From Bryobacterales bacterium F-183 (GTDB taxonomy: Bacteria; Acidobacteriota; Terriglobia; Bryobacterales; Bryobacteraceae), in contig AP025252.1 in NCBI GenBank assembly GCA_016865505.2, positions 4,672,137 through 4,736,136 of the forward strand: a DNA stretch of 64,000 nt, written 5' to 3'. Of the stretch, positions 44,226 to 52,826 are shown piece after piece (position 1 is the first letter of the stretch; the number at the start of each line of letters is the position of its first letter). The notes beneath the pieces are model-generated. The model searched no databases, was not told where the DNA came from, and saw only the letters and a program-made list of their open reading frames with translations. The translations under genes and the position numbers were made by a program.

Positions 44226-45260
44226 TTGAGCGTCTTCCCCAATTTTTTTGGCAATGCCGAGACGGCGACTACGCTGCGGCAGATGATCGATGCGGAGCGC
44301 ATTCCGCAGACGATTCTGCTTGCGGGTCCTGCGGGCGTGGGCAAAGCGACTTTGGCGCGGCGGTTTGGCGCGGAGTTGCTGGGTAATGCTGCGCAGATCG
44401 AGCAGGACGACCTTTCCAGCAAAGAGAATCAGGCGACGATTGCGGATCGCGAAAAGCTGCCGAGTGACAAGCGGGCAGATGATCCGTACGTCCTGTCGAG
44501 CCATCCGGACTTTTTGACTTTTCCGCCAGATGGTCCGCTGCGGCAGATTTCGATTCAGCAGATCCGGTTGCTGAAGGAGCGGGCGCAGTTCCAGCCGTTA
44601 AAGGGGCGGCATCGGATCTTTCTGATCGACCAGATTGACCGGGCCAATGAGCAGGCCGCGAACTCGCTGCTGAAGATCCTGGAAGAGCCGCCACCGTACC
44701 TGATTCTGCTGCTGACGGCGACGAATCCTTATGATTTGTTGCCGACGATCCGGTCACGGTCGCTGATCTTTGCGATGCGGCGCCTGGAGGAAGGCGAGAT
44801 GCGGCAGTTTGTACGGGAGCGCGGGCTGGATCATCCGGAGCGGCGGTTGGCGCTGGCGAGCGGATGTCCGGGGGCGGCGGTGTCGATCGACATCGAAAGC
44901 TACGACAAGCGCCGTGAGGCGATGCTGCAGATGCTGGCGACGGGGTCCGGCAGATCGACGTTTGGCGAGTGGGCGAAGTTCTCTGAGTCGATTGGGATGC
45001 GGAAGACGGAGAAGCTGGAAGACCAACTGCTGGTGTTGTACGACCTGCTGGAGGATCTGCTTTTGGTACAGAACGGGCGTGCGCCACTGCGCAATCCGGA
45101 TGTCACGCGGCAGCTACAGGCAATCGCGCAGCAGGTGGATTTCCGTTGGATTCGTAACGCTTGTTCCAAGGTCGATGAGCTGGCTGACTATCTGCGCCGG
45201 AACATCCAAAAGACGATTGCGCTCGATGCGCTGGCGCTCGAATTGCGATCGCGGGCGTAA
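44226..45260 (+). CDS. holB: DNA polymerase III delta' subunit
   Basis: A protein of 344 residues from TTG 44226; upstream in-frame codons run through the ars operator and do not look coding. AAA+ clamp-loader features: FGNAETATTLRQMI, Walker A GPAGVGKATLARR, QIRLLKERAQFQPLKGRHRIFLID, EQAANSLLKILEEPPPYLILLLTATNPYDLLPTIRSRS (sensor 1 and SRx motif). The zinc-module cysteines of the enterobacterial subunit are absent and replaced by a charged insertion (near 60-90), which is frequent in other phyla. It helps load the sliding clamp. Confidence 0.85.
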   Translation: MSVFPNFFGNAETATTLRQMIDAERIPQTILLAGPAGVGKATLARRFGAELLGNAAQIEQDDLSSKENQATIADREKLPSDKRADDPYVLSSHPDFLTFPPDGPLRQISIQQIRLLKERAQFQPLKGRHRIFLIDQIDRANEQAANSLLKILEEPPPYLILLLTATNPYDLLPTIRSRSLIFAMRRLEEGEMRQFVRERGLDHPERRLALASGCPGAAVSIDIESYDKRREAMLQMLATGSGRSTFGEWAKFSESIGMRKTEKLEDQLLVLYDLLEDLLLVQNGRAPLRNPDVTRQLQAIAQQVDFRWIRNACSKVDELADYLRRNIQKTIALDALALELRSRA

Positions 45261-45327
45261 ACTAACATTTCACATAGACTTGCGGGTCTTTTTCGGTATG
45301 TGATAAGTCTGTACTAATCAGACCCCG

Positions 45328-45594
45328 GTGCCCACGTCCATGATTTCCTCCAATCCCAAGAAGACACAGGCCCCGCCCAAGAAGGCGGTTCCGCCCGACC
45401 AGACCAACGCCGAAAACTTTTACTACATGAAGCAGATGCAGTCGAAGACCACCATGGTGATCGTCATGAAAGATGGCGAAACACTGACTGGCGTGATCGA
45501 GTGGTACGACAAAAACTGCTTGAAGTTTAACCGGGAAGGCGCGCCCAACCTACTTATTTACAAGCCTTCCATTAAATACATGCACAAGGCTTAG
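45328..45594 (+). CDS. hfq: RNA chaperone Hfq
   Basis: An 88-residue Sm-like protein; GTG start at 45328 or ATG at 45340. After a Pro/Lys-rich N-terminal extension of about 30 residues come Sm1 ([27 protein letters not shown]) and Sm2 ([14 protein letters not shown]. coli reads YKHAIS). Hfq forms a hexamer that pairs sRNAs with mRNAs. There is no acidic C-terminal tail. Its stop overlaps the convergent thioesterase gene by 4 bp. Its presence makes the candidate sRNA at 35.8 kb more plausible. Confidence 0.85.
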   Translation: MPTSMISSNPKKTQAPPKKAVPPDQTNAENFYYMKQMQSKTTMVIVMKDGETLTGVIEWYDKNCLKFNREGAPNLLIYKPSIKYMHKA

Positions 45595-46076
45595 GCTTCG
45601 GTTCTTTTCCGCAGTTCTAAACGATAATCGCGCCGCTTGAGGGCATCCTCATAGCGGCGCTTTTCGTCTTCGGTCTCCGGGATGACCGGGGGTACGGGGC
45701 GGCGGTTGCCGGCCTCGTCGAGAGCGACGAAGGTGAGGTACGCGGATGAGGTGTGGCGGAGTTCACCGGTTTGCAGGTTTTCGACGCAGACGCGGACGCC
45801 CACTTCCATCGAGGTGGTGAAGACACGGTTGACCTGGGAGTAGCAGGTGACGAGTTCGCCGATGCGGACGGGGTAGTGGAAGCTCATGTTGTCGATGGAG
45901 GCGGTCACCACCGGGCATCGGGAGTGGCGCTTGGCGGCGATGGAGGCTGCGAGGTCCACCATGGCCATAACTTTGCCGCCGAAGAGTGTACCCAGGGGGT
46001 TTGCGTCGTTGGGCATGGCGACTTCGGTGTAGATGGATTTGGATTCGCTTACCGGGCGTCCGGCGGCAGGGGTCAT
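45591..46076 (-). CDS. Acyl-CoA thioesterase, hotdog fold
   Basis: A protein of 161 residues from the ATG at 46076, with AAAGGA 8 nt upstream; the longer open frame to 46385 covers another gene. The hotdog core is clear: [31 protein letters not shown] has the catalytic Asn/Asp of YciA/ACOT enzymes, followed by [15 protein letters not shown]. It cleaves acyl-CoA to free acid and CoA. Its ATG overlaps the stop of the upstream Cys-rich gene (ATGA), so both are cotranscribed. Confidence 0.88.
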   Translation of the reverse strand: MTPAAGRPVSESKSIYTEVAMPNDANPLGTLFGGKVMAMVDLAASIAAKRHSRCPVVTASIDNMSFHYPVRIGELVTCYSQVNRVFTTSMEVGVRVCVENLQTGELRHTSSAYLTFVALDEAGNRRPVPPVIPETEDEKRRYEDALKRRDYRLELRKRTEA

Positions 46077-46435
46077 ATTTTGTTTTCCTTTATGCTCTTT
46101 TGAAATGCGGTGAATTGCATGGCGAGTGGGGACGGGGCAAGGTCCGGAAGGGTGTCTGCGAACTGAAGAGGGCGGTGGGCGCGCTCTTCGATCCAAATGA
46201 TGCGGGATGGTTGTTCGAGGCAGGCGAAGCGGTAGGCGTCGAGCGGTGCTTCGGCGGGGAAGTTCGGGCAGATGCCACGAGCGTAGCCGCGGTTGCAGGG
46301 GCGGAAACCGGAGTCCTGCGGGACGGGACCTTTGGTACAGCGGCCACGGTACATCGCGCCGAGGGTGACCCGTTCTGTGGGGCAAAAGCCATCTTCGACG
46401 AGGGGTTCCAGGGGCTCAAAGAAAGGGCAGGCCAC
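46073..46435 (-). CDS. Small cysteine-rich protein of unknown function
   Basis: A 120-residue protein with a GTG start and six cysteines (C3, C18, C33, C47, C56, C72), spaced as in a metal- or Fe-S-binding protein (GAMYRGRCTKG, CNRGYARGICPNFP). No family recognised. Coding is supported by the 4-bp ATGA coupling to the thioesterase and by the conserved-looking Cys pattern. It is head-to-head with the TPR gene (31-bp gap). Confidence 0.6.
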   Translation of the reverse strand: MACPFFEPLEPLVEDGFCPTERVTLGAMYRGRCTKGPVPQDSGFRPCNRGYARGICPNFPAEAPLDAYRFACLEQPSRIIWIEERAHRPLQFADTLPDLAPSPLAMQFTAFQKSIKENKI

Positions 46436-46466
46436 TCACTGGCGATGCTAACATGCGTATGACCAA

Positions 46467-46778
46467 ATGGACCGCATCGAAGCACTCAAGGCAATGGCCG
46501 CGCAGGATCCGACGAACCTGCTGGCGCGTTATGGATTGGCGATGGAGTACGTGAAGCAGCAGGCGTACAGCGAAGCCGTAGAGGCGTTTGAGGACGTACT
46601 GCGGGTGAATCCCAACTACGCCGCGGCGTACTTTCACGGCGGGCAGACGCTGGAGAAGATGGGCGAAGTGGAGCAGGCGCGGGCGATGTACGAGCGCGGG
46701 ATTGAGGTGACGTCGCGTACCGGTGATGGGCATACGCGAGCGGAGTTGCAAGGCGCGCTCGATATGCTGCCGCTGTAG
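46467..46778 (+). CDS. Small TPR-repeat protein
   Basis: A 103-residue protein containing two to three tetratricopeptide repeats: NLLARYGLAMEYVKQQAYSEAVEAFEDVLRVNPNYAAAYFHGGQTLEKMGEVEQARAMYERGIEV spans residues 18-83. The conserved small/aromatic TPR positions (YGLA…Y, A..F…L.P) are in place. No signal peptide is visible, so it is a cytoplasmic interaction protein. It ends 5 bp before the convergent oxidase gene. Confidence 0.85.
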   Translation: MDRIEALKAMAAQDPTNLLARYGLAMEYVKQQAYSEAVEAFEDVLRVNPNYAAAYFHGGQTLEKMGEVEQARAMYERGIEVTSRTGDGHTRAELQGALDMLPL

Positions 46779-46783
46779 CTGTA

Positions 46784-47896
46784 CTAAAAAATCTGCCGGG
46801 CTTTTTTAGTAGCTTTTACAGAAAAAGCGAACTGCGACGGCGGAATTTCGATTTTTCCTTCTGCTAAATCGGCGGCAATTTTTCCGACCGCAGGGCCGTG
46901 CTTGAAGCCGTGGCCGGAGCCTCCACCTACGGCGAGGATGCCGGGGCGGAGCCAGTCGATGAGGAAATCGCCGTTGGATGTGTTTTCATACTGGCAGACT
47001 CGTGTTTCCACGATCGGCGCGTCTTTGAGCGTGGGCATGATTTGCGCGATCACCTGACGCATGCGGCGTACGCTGGCGGGAGTGACGATGCGGGTGTCGC
47101 GATCGGGGTCAATTGCCGGTCCGTGGCTGTCAAAGGCGATCTTTAATCCTCGATTTTCGATGTCCGGCAGGGCATAATAGGTGGCGCCGAAATCGACCCA
47201 GGCGGGGAACTTTGCTGGGGCGTACGCGGGGCCTGCGCCGAAGAAAAACACCTCTTGGCGGGTGGGCCAGATGCGGGAGCCGAGTTCTTCGGGAAAGATT
47301 TGGGGGAGCCAGGGTCCGCAGGCGAAGATGGTGGCGCCGACCTGAAAGCGGCTTTTGATTCGGGCGGGATCGACGGGTTCGCGTACCACGTGCACGCCTT
47401 GCTGTTCGGCGACTTCGGTGACGAGTTGGACCGCGCGGCGGGCCATGAGTACGCCGCTGTCGGGCTCGAGGAGTCCTTCACGTCCTGCGCCGAATTGGAC
47501 TTGCGGGTACTGCTTGGCGAGGGCTTTAGCGGTGAGGCGACGGGTGTTCACGCGAAGGTCGCGCAGGGCGTCCGCGCTGGCTTCCAGGAATGAATTGCCG
47601 GGTTCCGCTGTGAATAACGCACCGCAGGGATGGAAGAGTTCGCGCTTGTTTTGGGCGGCAAATAAATGCCTCCAGGCGGCGAGAGATTCGACGGCCATTT
47701 TGGTGTAATGGCGGGCGGCGCCGTAGCTGGCGCGGATGATGCGGGTTTCACCACCGGAGCTGGCGCGGGCGTTGCCTGCACCGTAGGGGTCCGCGAGGAT
47801 GACGCTGTAGCCGCGGTGGGCGAGTTCGAGCGCTGTCCAGGAGCCGAAGGATCCGGCACCGGCGACCAGAAAATCAGCGGTTAATTTTCTTGGCAT
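46784..47896 (-). CDS. FAD-dependent amine oxidase, monomeric-sarcosine-oxidase-like
   Basis: A 370-residue flavoprotein with dinucleotide-binding GAGSFGSW at 13-20 and a late flavin motif GGGSGHGFKHGP. The covalent-flavin cysteine of the MSOX/MTOX family is recognisable in VCQYENTSNGDFLID (family pattern C-Y-T-N-x-P/S). It would oxidise an N-methyl or secondary amine, releasing an aldehyde and H2O2. It overlaps the upstream enolase-superfamily gene by 16 bp, so the two probably act on one substrate; that substrate is unknown. Confidence 0.85.
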   Translation of the reverse strand: MPRKLTADFLVAGAGSFGSWTALELAHRGYSVILADPYGAGNARASSGGETRIIRASYGAARHYTKMAVESLAAWRHLFAAQNKRELFHPCGALFTAEPGNSFLEASADALRDLRVNTRRLTAKALAKQYPQVQFGAGREGLLEPDSGVLMARRAVQLVTEVAEQQGVHVVREPVDPARIKSRFQVGATIFACGPWLPQIFPEELGSRIWPTRQEVFFFGAGPAYAPAKFPAWVDFGATYYALPDIENRGLKIAFDSHGPAIDPDRDTRIVTPASVRRMRQVIAQIMPTLKDAPIVETRVCQYENTSNGDFLIDWLRPGILAVGGGSGHGFKHGPAVGKIAADLAEGKIEIPPSQFAFSVKATKKARQIF

Positions 47897-49161
47897 TCCG
47901 ACGCACTATTGTCCCATTTCTTGGCGTGATCGGCGGTGACGGCGAAGGTACCGGGCGGGTCTTCGAGGGTGAATTCGGACCAGGGTCCGGGGATCCAGGG
48001 GTAGCGCTCGATGACCGATTCGTCGACGTCTACTCCGAGTCCGGGTTTGGCGGAGACGATAAGGTCGCCGTTCTCGATGGTCAGGCGGTCTTTCAGGATT
48101 TCCAGCGCGAGGTCGAAAGGGTACATGCCGGGGCGCGCGGGGATGTTGACGCTGCCGGCGTAGCGATGTACGGGGTACTCGAGCCATTCGACGACGGATT
48201 CCGGCCAGCAGATGCCGAGCTGGGCGGCCGCGGCGACTTCGAGGTCTGTGCCCCAGCAGTGGAAGGCGAAGCGCTGCTTGCTTTGTTCAAGGTCCGAGAA
48301 TAAGCGGCGGGCGGACGGATATCCGCCTTGGCAAAGCAGATCCATTTGTACGAAATCGACGCATTGGCGAGCGACTAAATCCTGAAATCCGGCATCGTCT
48401 AGTTCGTGTTCGCCGGAGGCGATGGGCACGATGTCCCACTCCTTCAACTGGCGGAGGGCGTCGTGATCGTCGGGGGTGACCGGTTCTTCGAGCCAATAAA
48501 TGTCGTATTCGGCAAGTTGTTCGGCGAGGCGGGCGACCGTTTCCATGTCATAAGAACGGTTGCCCATGCGCCACCAGGTGTGGGCGTCCACCATGATGTC
48601 GGTGTCGGGGCCGAGGGTTTCGCGCATGCGGCGTACGGCTTCGAGATCCTCATCAGGGCCGAGGCCGGGGCGCATCTTGTAGGCGGTGAAGCCGAGGTCC
48701 GAAATGGCTTTGGCTTCGGCTGCGTAATCTTTGGGCGGCATGTACATGCCACCGCTGCCGTATAGGCGAATCCGATCGCGCACGCGGCCGCCGAGGAGTT
48801 CGGAGATCGGAAGGTCGCGATGTTTGCCGAGGGCGTCGTAGAGCGCGATCTCGACCGTCGCATAGTACTTGAGGTGCGCGGCGGCTTGGGGTCCACCATG
48901 CAGGAGGTACTGGACACGGAGAGCATCGGGGTCGGCGAGGGAGTGTCCGGTGAGGAAGGGACCGATGTGGTCGCGAATGGCGCGCAGGCATTTCTCACTT
49001 CCCTGCCCGGGCGCGTAGCCGACGATGCCGGCGTCGGTTTCGACACGGATCAGCAACGAGTCACGCTTGAAGATGGTGCGCTGGCCGCCGTAGTAAGTAA
49101 GCTGTAGCGGTTCGGGTAGCGGGTAGGACAGGAGAAACGCGTCCACTTTCTGGATTCGCAT
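47881..49161 (-). CDS. Mandelate racemase/muconate lactonizing enzyme family protein
   Basis: A 426-residue enolase-superfamily enzyme. Metal ligands are probably D192 (MVDAHTWW), E226 (WLEEPV) and E251 (IASGEHE), with a barrel lysine in YKMRPG at 162 and a late HCWGTDLE. The missing second KxK lysine and these motifs suggest an acid-sugar dehydratase-like member, such as the L-fuconate or D-tartrate dehydratase type. Substrate uncertain. It is the first gene of a two-gene operon with the flavin oxidase. Confidence 0.82.
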   Translation of the reverse strand: MRIQKVDAFLLSYPLPEPLQLTYYGGQRTIFKRDSLLIRVETDAGIVGYAPGQGSEKCLRAIRDHIGPFLTGHSLADPDALRVQYLLHGGPQAAAHLKYYATVEIALYDALGKHRDLPISELLGGRVRDRIRLYGSGGMYMPPKDYAAEAKAISDLGFTAYKMRPGLGPDEDLEAVRRMRETLGPDTDIMVDAHTWWRMGNRSYDMETVARLAEQLAEYDIYWLEEPVTPDDHDALRQLKEWDIVPIASGEHELDDAGFQDLVARQCVDFVQMDLLCQGGYPSARRLFSDLEQSKQRFAFHCWGTDLEVAAAAQLGICWPESVVEWLEYPVHRYAGSVNIPARPGMYPFDLALEILKDRLTIENGDLIVSAKPGLGVDVDESVIERYPWIPGPWSEFTLEDPPGTFAVTADHAKKWDNSASECQEN

Positions 49162-49181
49162 CGGGATATCTCAGAATAGAA

Positions 49182-49222
49182 CAAAAACAAAAAGAGCCGG
49201 ACGCTGGTCAAAGCGCCCGGCT
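49182..49222 (-). terminator. Rho-independent terminator of the 49.3-50.2 kb gene
   Basis: Positions 49195-49204 pair with 49213-49222 (one A-C mismatch, 8-nt loop). On the − strand the hairpin is followed by a long T-rich run (the A-run 49182-49194 on +). It ends the molybdopterin-binding-like gene and insulates it from the enolase-superfamily operon. A second small inverted pair (TTGCGTTT…AAACGCAA, 49233-49260) lies just before it. Confidence 0.8.
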
Positions 49223-49276
49223 GAGGAGCACCCTTGCGTTTCTCGGAGGGTAAACGCAAGGTAGTGGAGGAGCCTG

Positions 49277-50248
49277 TTAGGCCAGGAGTCCGCCATGCCC
49301 AAGGGCGGCGACTTCCCATCCAGAAACTCTGTACCGCGCAAGCATCGGCGGTAGTATCAAATCTACCACGTTTGGCTTGGCGGAGCGAAAGCATCCGGGC
49401 GCAGAAACCACCGGAATTTCATCTTTATATCCCAGTAAAAGCAGATTGCCGGGCTCGACGGGGGCGAGAAATCGCTCGAAGGAGCAGCCTGCATTCTGCA
49501 TCGCGACACCGACAGCATCCTCAGGACCGGAGGGCGCGGTAGTGGAGGCGATGAGGATCACAGTGGGCTTGGCGCGCAGCAAATGTTGCATGGCGCGAGT
49601 GAGCGATGTCTCGTCTTCGGCAGCCACCATGGCGTAACGGCACTGGACGCCGAATCGGGCTAGACGCTGCTGGACGATGGGTTCGAATAACTGGCGGGCG
49701 CGTTCGGGTTGGACGGGGTCGCAATAGAGGACGGCGACGGAGGGTTCGCGCATGGGGCGGGCTTGCAGGACAGCGCCGCGGTCGCGAAGGATGTTGACGA
49801 CGGCTTCGAGTTGTCCGGCGGAAATCGCGAAGGGGGCTGACTTGACCATGGCCACACGGTCTCCCGCTTTGGCGTACGCAAAATTCTGGCCGGTGGCGAT
49901 GACGACGCTGGCGGTGAGGTTGACCTGGCGGAGGATATCGTCGTCGACGAGAACGCAGCAGTCTTCTGTGGCCATGAGGTTGGCGCGGCCACCGGCGGCG
50001 AGGCGGATTTCAAAACAGCCGATGCCGAGTTCGTTGGCGACCTGTAGAACGGCTTCGTCTTCCGATACCTCGCCGGCTTCAAGTTCGGCGATGGTGATCC
50101 GTTCGTGGCCTTCTACTTCGAGCATCCGGACATCGTCTTCATTAATGACGTGTCCCTTTGCGAGTAACTTCTTCCCTCCATTTCTGAATAGGGTCGTATT
50201 CAGAATTCTGCCAGTCGCCTGCCGCACATCTACGGTAAGTGCTCTCAT
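49277..50248 (-). CDS. Molybdopterin-binding-domain protein (MoeA/MoCD-like)
   Basis: A 323-residue protein. The N-terminal part (GRILNTTLFRNGGKKLLAKGHVINEDDVRML) matches the start of MoeA-like molybdopterin-binding proteins. The C-terminal part has the MPT-binding fold: VILIASTTAPSGPEDAVGVAMQNAG and FLAPVEPGNLLLLGYKDEIPVVSAPGCFRSAKPNVVDLILP. In related proteins this accompanies a cytidylyltransferase domain, missing here. A role in molybdenum-cofactor handling is likely but not specific. Its promoter must lie in 50249-50463. Confidence 0.7.
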   Translation of the reverse strand: MRALTVDVRQATGRILNTTLFRNGGKKLLAKGHVINEDDVRMLEVEGHERITIAELEAGEVSEDEAVLQVANELGIGCFEIRLAAGGRANLMATEDCCVLVDDDILRQVNLTASVVIATGQNFAYAKAGDRVAMVKSAPFAISAGQLEAVVNILRDRGAVLQARPMREPSVAVLYCDPVQPERARQLFEPIVQQRLARFGVQCRYAMVAAEDETSLTRAMQHLLRAKPTVILIASTTAPSGPEDAVGVAMQNAGCSFERFLAPVEPGNLLLLGYKDEIPVVSAPGCFRSAKPNVVDLILPPMLARYRVSGWEVAALGHGGLLA

Positions 50249-50436
50249 ACGGTCTCCCTGCCCCCACGGCGCGAAGTTGGTTCAGAAAACACCCAAACCA
50301 TCGCTTACCGCGGGACTGTACTTATACGCCCCAGGTACTACTCCTTCCTGGTTTTGTATATAGTGCGTTTACCAAGGCCAAATTCTCAGCCTTTTTTTGC
50401 TATTGTCGCCGTTTTTCTTTTTCTCCTATCAGACTG

Positions 50437-50463
50437 TTACAGAGTTTTACAAACTTTTACAGA
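50437..50463. promoter_or_regulatory. Three TTACARA repeats at exact 10-bp spacing
   Basis: TTACAGA (50437-50443), TTACAAA (50447-50453) and TTACAGA (50457-50463) recur every 10 bp in the AT-rich gap 50249-50463, between the GNAT stop and the molybdopterin-binding-like gene. Helical phasing suggests cooperative protein binding or curved DNA. The rest of the gap is pyrimidine-rich on + (T-runs 50392-50424) with no further feature. Confidence 0.4.
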
Positions 50464-51024
50464 CTAGCTATGGGAAACAGTAGGGAGTTTCGCAATATCC
50501 GCGGCAGTGAGGATATTTAAGGAAGGTTGCGTACGGATTTCCGAAGATTTCCGGAGGCGTTTGAGCATGGCGATTTCGTCGCAGGCCTGGAATTTGGGAC
50601 AGCGGAGGCAGTCCTTCCAGGCTTTTAGAGGGAGTTCGCCACGGTCGACTTGTTCGTAGCCGAGCTTTTGAAAAAAGCCCGCCACATAAGTAAAAGCGAA
50701 GATAGACGCGAGCCCGTGTTCATGGGCTTCTACTTCGAGAGCTTCGACAATGCGGCGTCCGAGGCCTTCGCTTTTGCGGTCCGGGTGGACGGCAAGAGAG
50801 CGCACCTCCGCGCTGGTGGGTGTATAGAAATGCAGCGCGCCGCAGCCCACGAGAGTGAGCGGCGACGGGTCGTCGGGGGTTGTTTCGGCGACCACGAAAT
50901 CGCGAATGTTTTCGGCCATTTCAAACTCCGTACGCGGGAGCATGATGCCCTTGGCCGCGTAGGCGTTGATGACTTCCAACATTCCGGGAATATCCCGGAG
51001 TAATGCCTTGCGAATTTTCGTCAC
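50464..51024 (-). CDS. GNAT acetyltransferase, probable short N-acetylglutamate synthase
   Basis: A 186-residue GNAT-fold protein: RKALLRDIPGMLEVINAYAAKGIMLPRT is the ArgA-type start, and VRSLAVHPDRKSEGLGRRIVEALEVEA carries the acetyl-CoA loop. FFQKLGYEQVDRGELPLKAWKDCLRCPKF, with CLRCPKF as a signature I associate with stand-alone N-acetylglutamate synthases, follows. It lies 3 bp behind argB in the argC-argB operon, so it likely makes N-acetylglutamate, the first step of arginine synthesis. The C-terminal 35 residues are an extra tail. Confidence 0.8.
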   Translation of the reverse strand: MTKIRKALLRDIPGMLEVINAYAAKGIMLPRTEFEMAENIRDFVVAETTPDDPSPLTLVGCGALHFYTPTSAEVRSLAVHPDRKSEGLGRRIVEALEVEAHEHGLASIFAFTYVAGFFQKLGYEQVDRGELPLKAWKDCLRCPKFQACDEIAMLKRLRKSSEIRTQPSLNILTAADIAKLPTVSHS

Positions 51025-51027
51025 TTT

Positions 51028-51795
51028 TTAGCTTTTTATTAACCTCGTACCTACAGTTCTGTCACCGGCTAGAAGCGCGGCTAATACTCCGGGCCTTGCG
51101 CCGGGAGCGATAACAACCTCTGGAACCCCATGTTCCAGCGCAAGAATCGCGGATTCGAGCTTGGCTTGCATACCGCCCGTCGCGACGCCGTCGGCAATCA
51201 ACTGACGCATTTCGGCGACGGTTAATTGCATGGCATTTTCACCCGAAGCGACGCGTACACCTTCGACATCGGTTAGAAAAAGTAATTGGCTCGCGCCGTA
51301 GCCGGCCGCACAGGCGACGGCCATTTGGTCGGCGTTGACGTTATAGATGTTGCCCTGGCGGTCCCCACCGATGCAGGCGACCACGGGTACGAAGCCGCCG
51401 TTGACCAGGGTGTCGAGTAGTGCGGCGTTGGCGCGAACGGGCTTGCCTACGGCGCCGTACTCACCGCCGAGGGGCTGGCATTCGACCAGCGCGGCGTCGA
51501 TGCCGCTGATGCCTACGGCATTGGCACCGGCCTTGACCAGCGAGGCCACGAGTTCATGGTTCACCGAGCCTGCGAAGACCTTGAGTACAGCATCGATGAC
51601 GTCCGGCGTGGTGACGCGGAGTCCGTTGACGAAACGGCTTTCGACGCCGCGTTCGGCGAGGAAGCGGGTCATCTGCTTGCCACCGCCATGTACGACGACG
51701 GCGTGCTGTACCTGGGCGATTTGCGAGGCCAGGTCGGCGCGGGAGATCGGGTTGTCGAGCAGGGTGCCGCCGAGTTTGATGAGGACCTTGTGCAT
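51028..51795 (-). CDS. argB: Acetylglutamate kinase
   Basis: A protein of 255 residues from the ATG at 51795, one base past the argC stop. Amino-acid-kinase features: KVLIKLGGTLLDNP, VVVHGGGKQMTRFLAERG, GFVPVVACIGGDRQGNIYNVNADQMAVACA, LLFLTDVEGVR and the GGMQAKLESAILALEHGV segment. It phosphorylates N-acetylglutamate in the second step of arginine synthesis. It is slightly shorter than regulated hexameric enzymes and lacks their N-terminal helix, suggesting the arginine-insensitive dimeric form. Confidence 0.95.
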   Translation of the reverse strand: MHKVLIKLGGTLLDNPISRADLASQIAQVQHAVVVHGGGKQMTRFLAERGVESRFVNGLRVTTPDVIDAVLKVFAGSVNHELVASLVKAGANAVGISGIDAALVECQPLGGEYGAVGKPVRANAALLDTLVNGGFVPVVACIGGDRQGNIYNVNADQMAVACAAGYGASQLLFLTDVEGVRVASGENAMQLTVAEMRQLIADGVATGGMQAKLESAILALEHGVPEVVIAPGARPGVLAALLAGDRTVGTRLIKS

Positions 51796-51796
51796 G

Positions 51797-52804
51797 TTAG
51801 AGCAGGCCCTCCGTTTCGGCAAAGCCGGAGATCAGGTTGAGGTTCTGGATGGCCTGTCCGGCGGCGCCTTTCACCAGATTGTCGATGACCGAGACGACGA
51901 CCAGACGTCCGGACGCGGCGTCCAGTTGGAAGCCGATGTCGCAGAAGTTGGTACGTACGGCGGACTGGATGTCCGGCAACTTGCCGGGTTCATAGAGGCG
52001 TACGAAAGGCTCGTTGGCGTAGGCGGCCTGGTAAACCTCGAGGATGCGGTTCGCGTCGGGATTTCCTTTGGTCCGGAAATAAATGGTTTCGAGAATGCCG
52101 CGGTGAATGGGCAGCAGGTGCGCGGTGAACGAAATTTCGTCCTGCGCGATGCCGGAATTCATGAAAATTTCGGGTACGTGGCGATGGTTGAGGACCGAAT
52201 AGACGTTGAAGTTTTCGGCGACCTCGCTGAACATCGTCTTCAGGGTCGGCTTGCGGCCTGCGCCGCTGACACCGCTCTTGGCGTCGCAAATGATGCCCTT
52301 GGAGGGGTCGACGACGCCGGCGGCAACCAGAGGTCGGATGGCGAGATTGGCGGCTGTCGGGTAGCAGCCGGGGTTGGAGATCAGTTGCTTGCCGACGATG
52401 GCGTCGCGGTAGAACTCCGGCAGGCCATAGACGGCGTCGGCGAAGAGTTCAGGCGCGTGGTGATCTTCTTTATACCAGCGGGTGAAGGTTTCGGCGGACT
52501 TGAGGCGGAAGGCGCCGCTGAGGTCCACGACTTTGATGCCCTTGGGCAGCAGATCTTTGGTGAGCGCGATGGAGACGTCGGGCGGCGTGGCGAGTAGCAC
52601 CGCGTGAATACCGTTGGATACAGCAGCGTCCACCGTGCAGGCGATGCGCTGTACGGGCTGGCCACCCAGAGGCTCGGGGCGATGTTCGGCGTCCTGGCGG
52701 TGTTCCATCAGAAACACCTCTATGTGCTTGTGCTTAGACAGGATACGGACGGCTTCCGCTCCGCTATAGCCTCTGTAACCGACAATTCCAACGTGGATCT
52801 TCAT
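51797..52804 (-). CDS. argC: N-acetyl-gamma-glutamyl-phosphate reductase
   Basis: A protein of 335 residues from the ATG at 52804; the open frame runs on to 53305 but only the ATG at 52804 gives the family N-terminus (KIHVGIVGYRGYSGAEAVRIL). The active cysteine is C147 in LISNPGCYPTAA, and SGAGRKPTLKTMFSEVAENFNVYSV is the substrate region. It reduces the acyl phosphate from ArgB to the semialdehyde with NADPH. It is the first gene of argC-argB-GNAT, driven from 52805-52998. Confidence 0.95.
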   Translation of the reverse strand: MKIHVGIVGYRGYSGAEAVRILSKHKHIEVFLMEHRQDAEHRPEPLGGQPVQRIACTVDAAVSNGIHAVLLATPPDVSIALTKDLLPKGIKVVDLSGAFRLKSAETFTRWYKEDHHAPELFADAVYGLPEFYRDAIVGKQLISNPGCYPTAANLAIRPLVAAGVVDPSKGIICDAKSGVSGAGRKPTLKTMFSEVAENFNVYSVLNHRHVPEIFMNSGIAQDEISFTAHLLPIHRGILETIYFRTKGNPDANRILEVYQAAYANEPFVRLYEPGKLPDIQSAVRTNFCDIGFQLDAASGRLVVVSVIDNLVKGAAGQAIQNLNLISGFAETEGLL

Positions 52805-52826
52805 GGTCTCGCAATGAGTGACTAAG

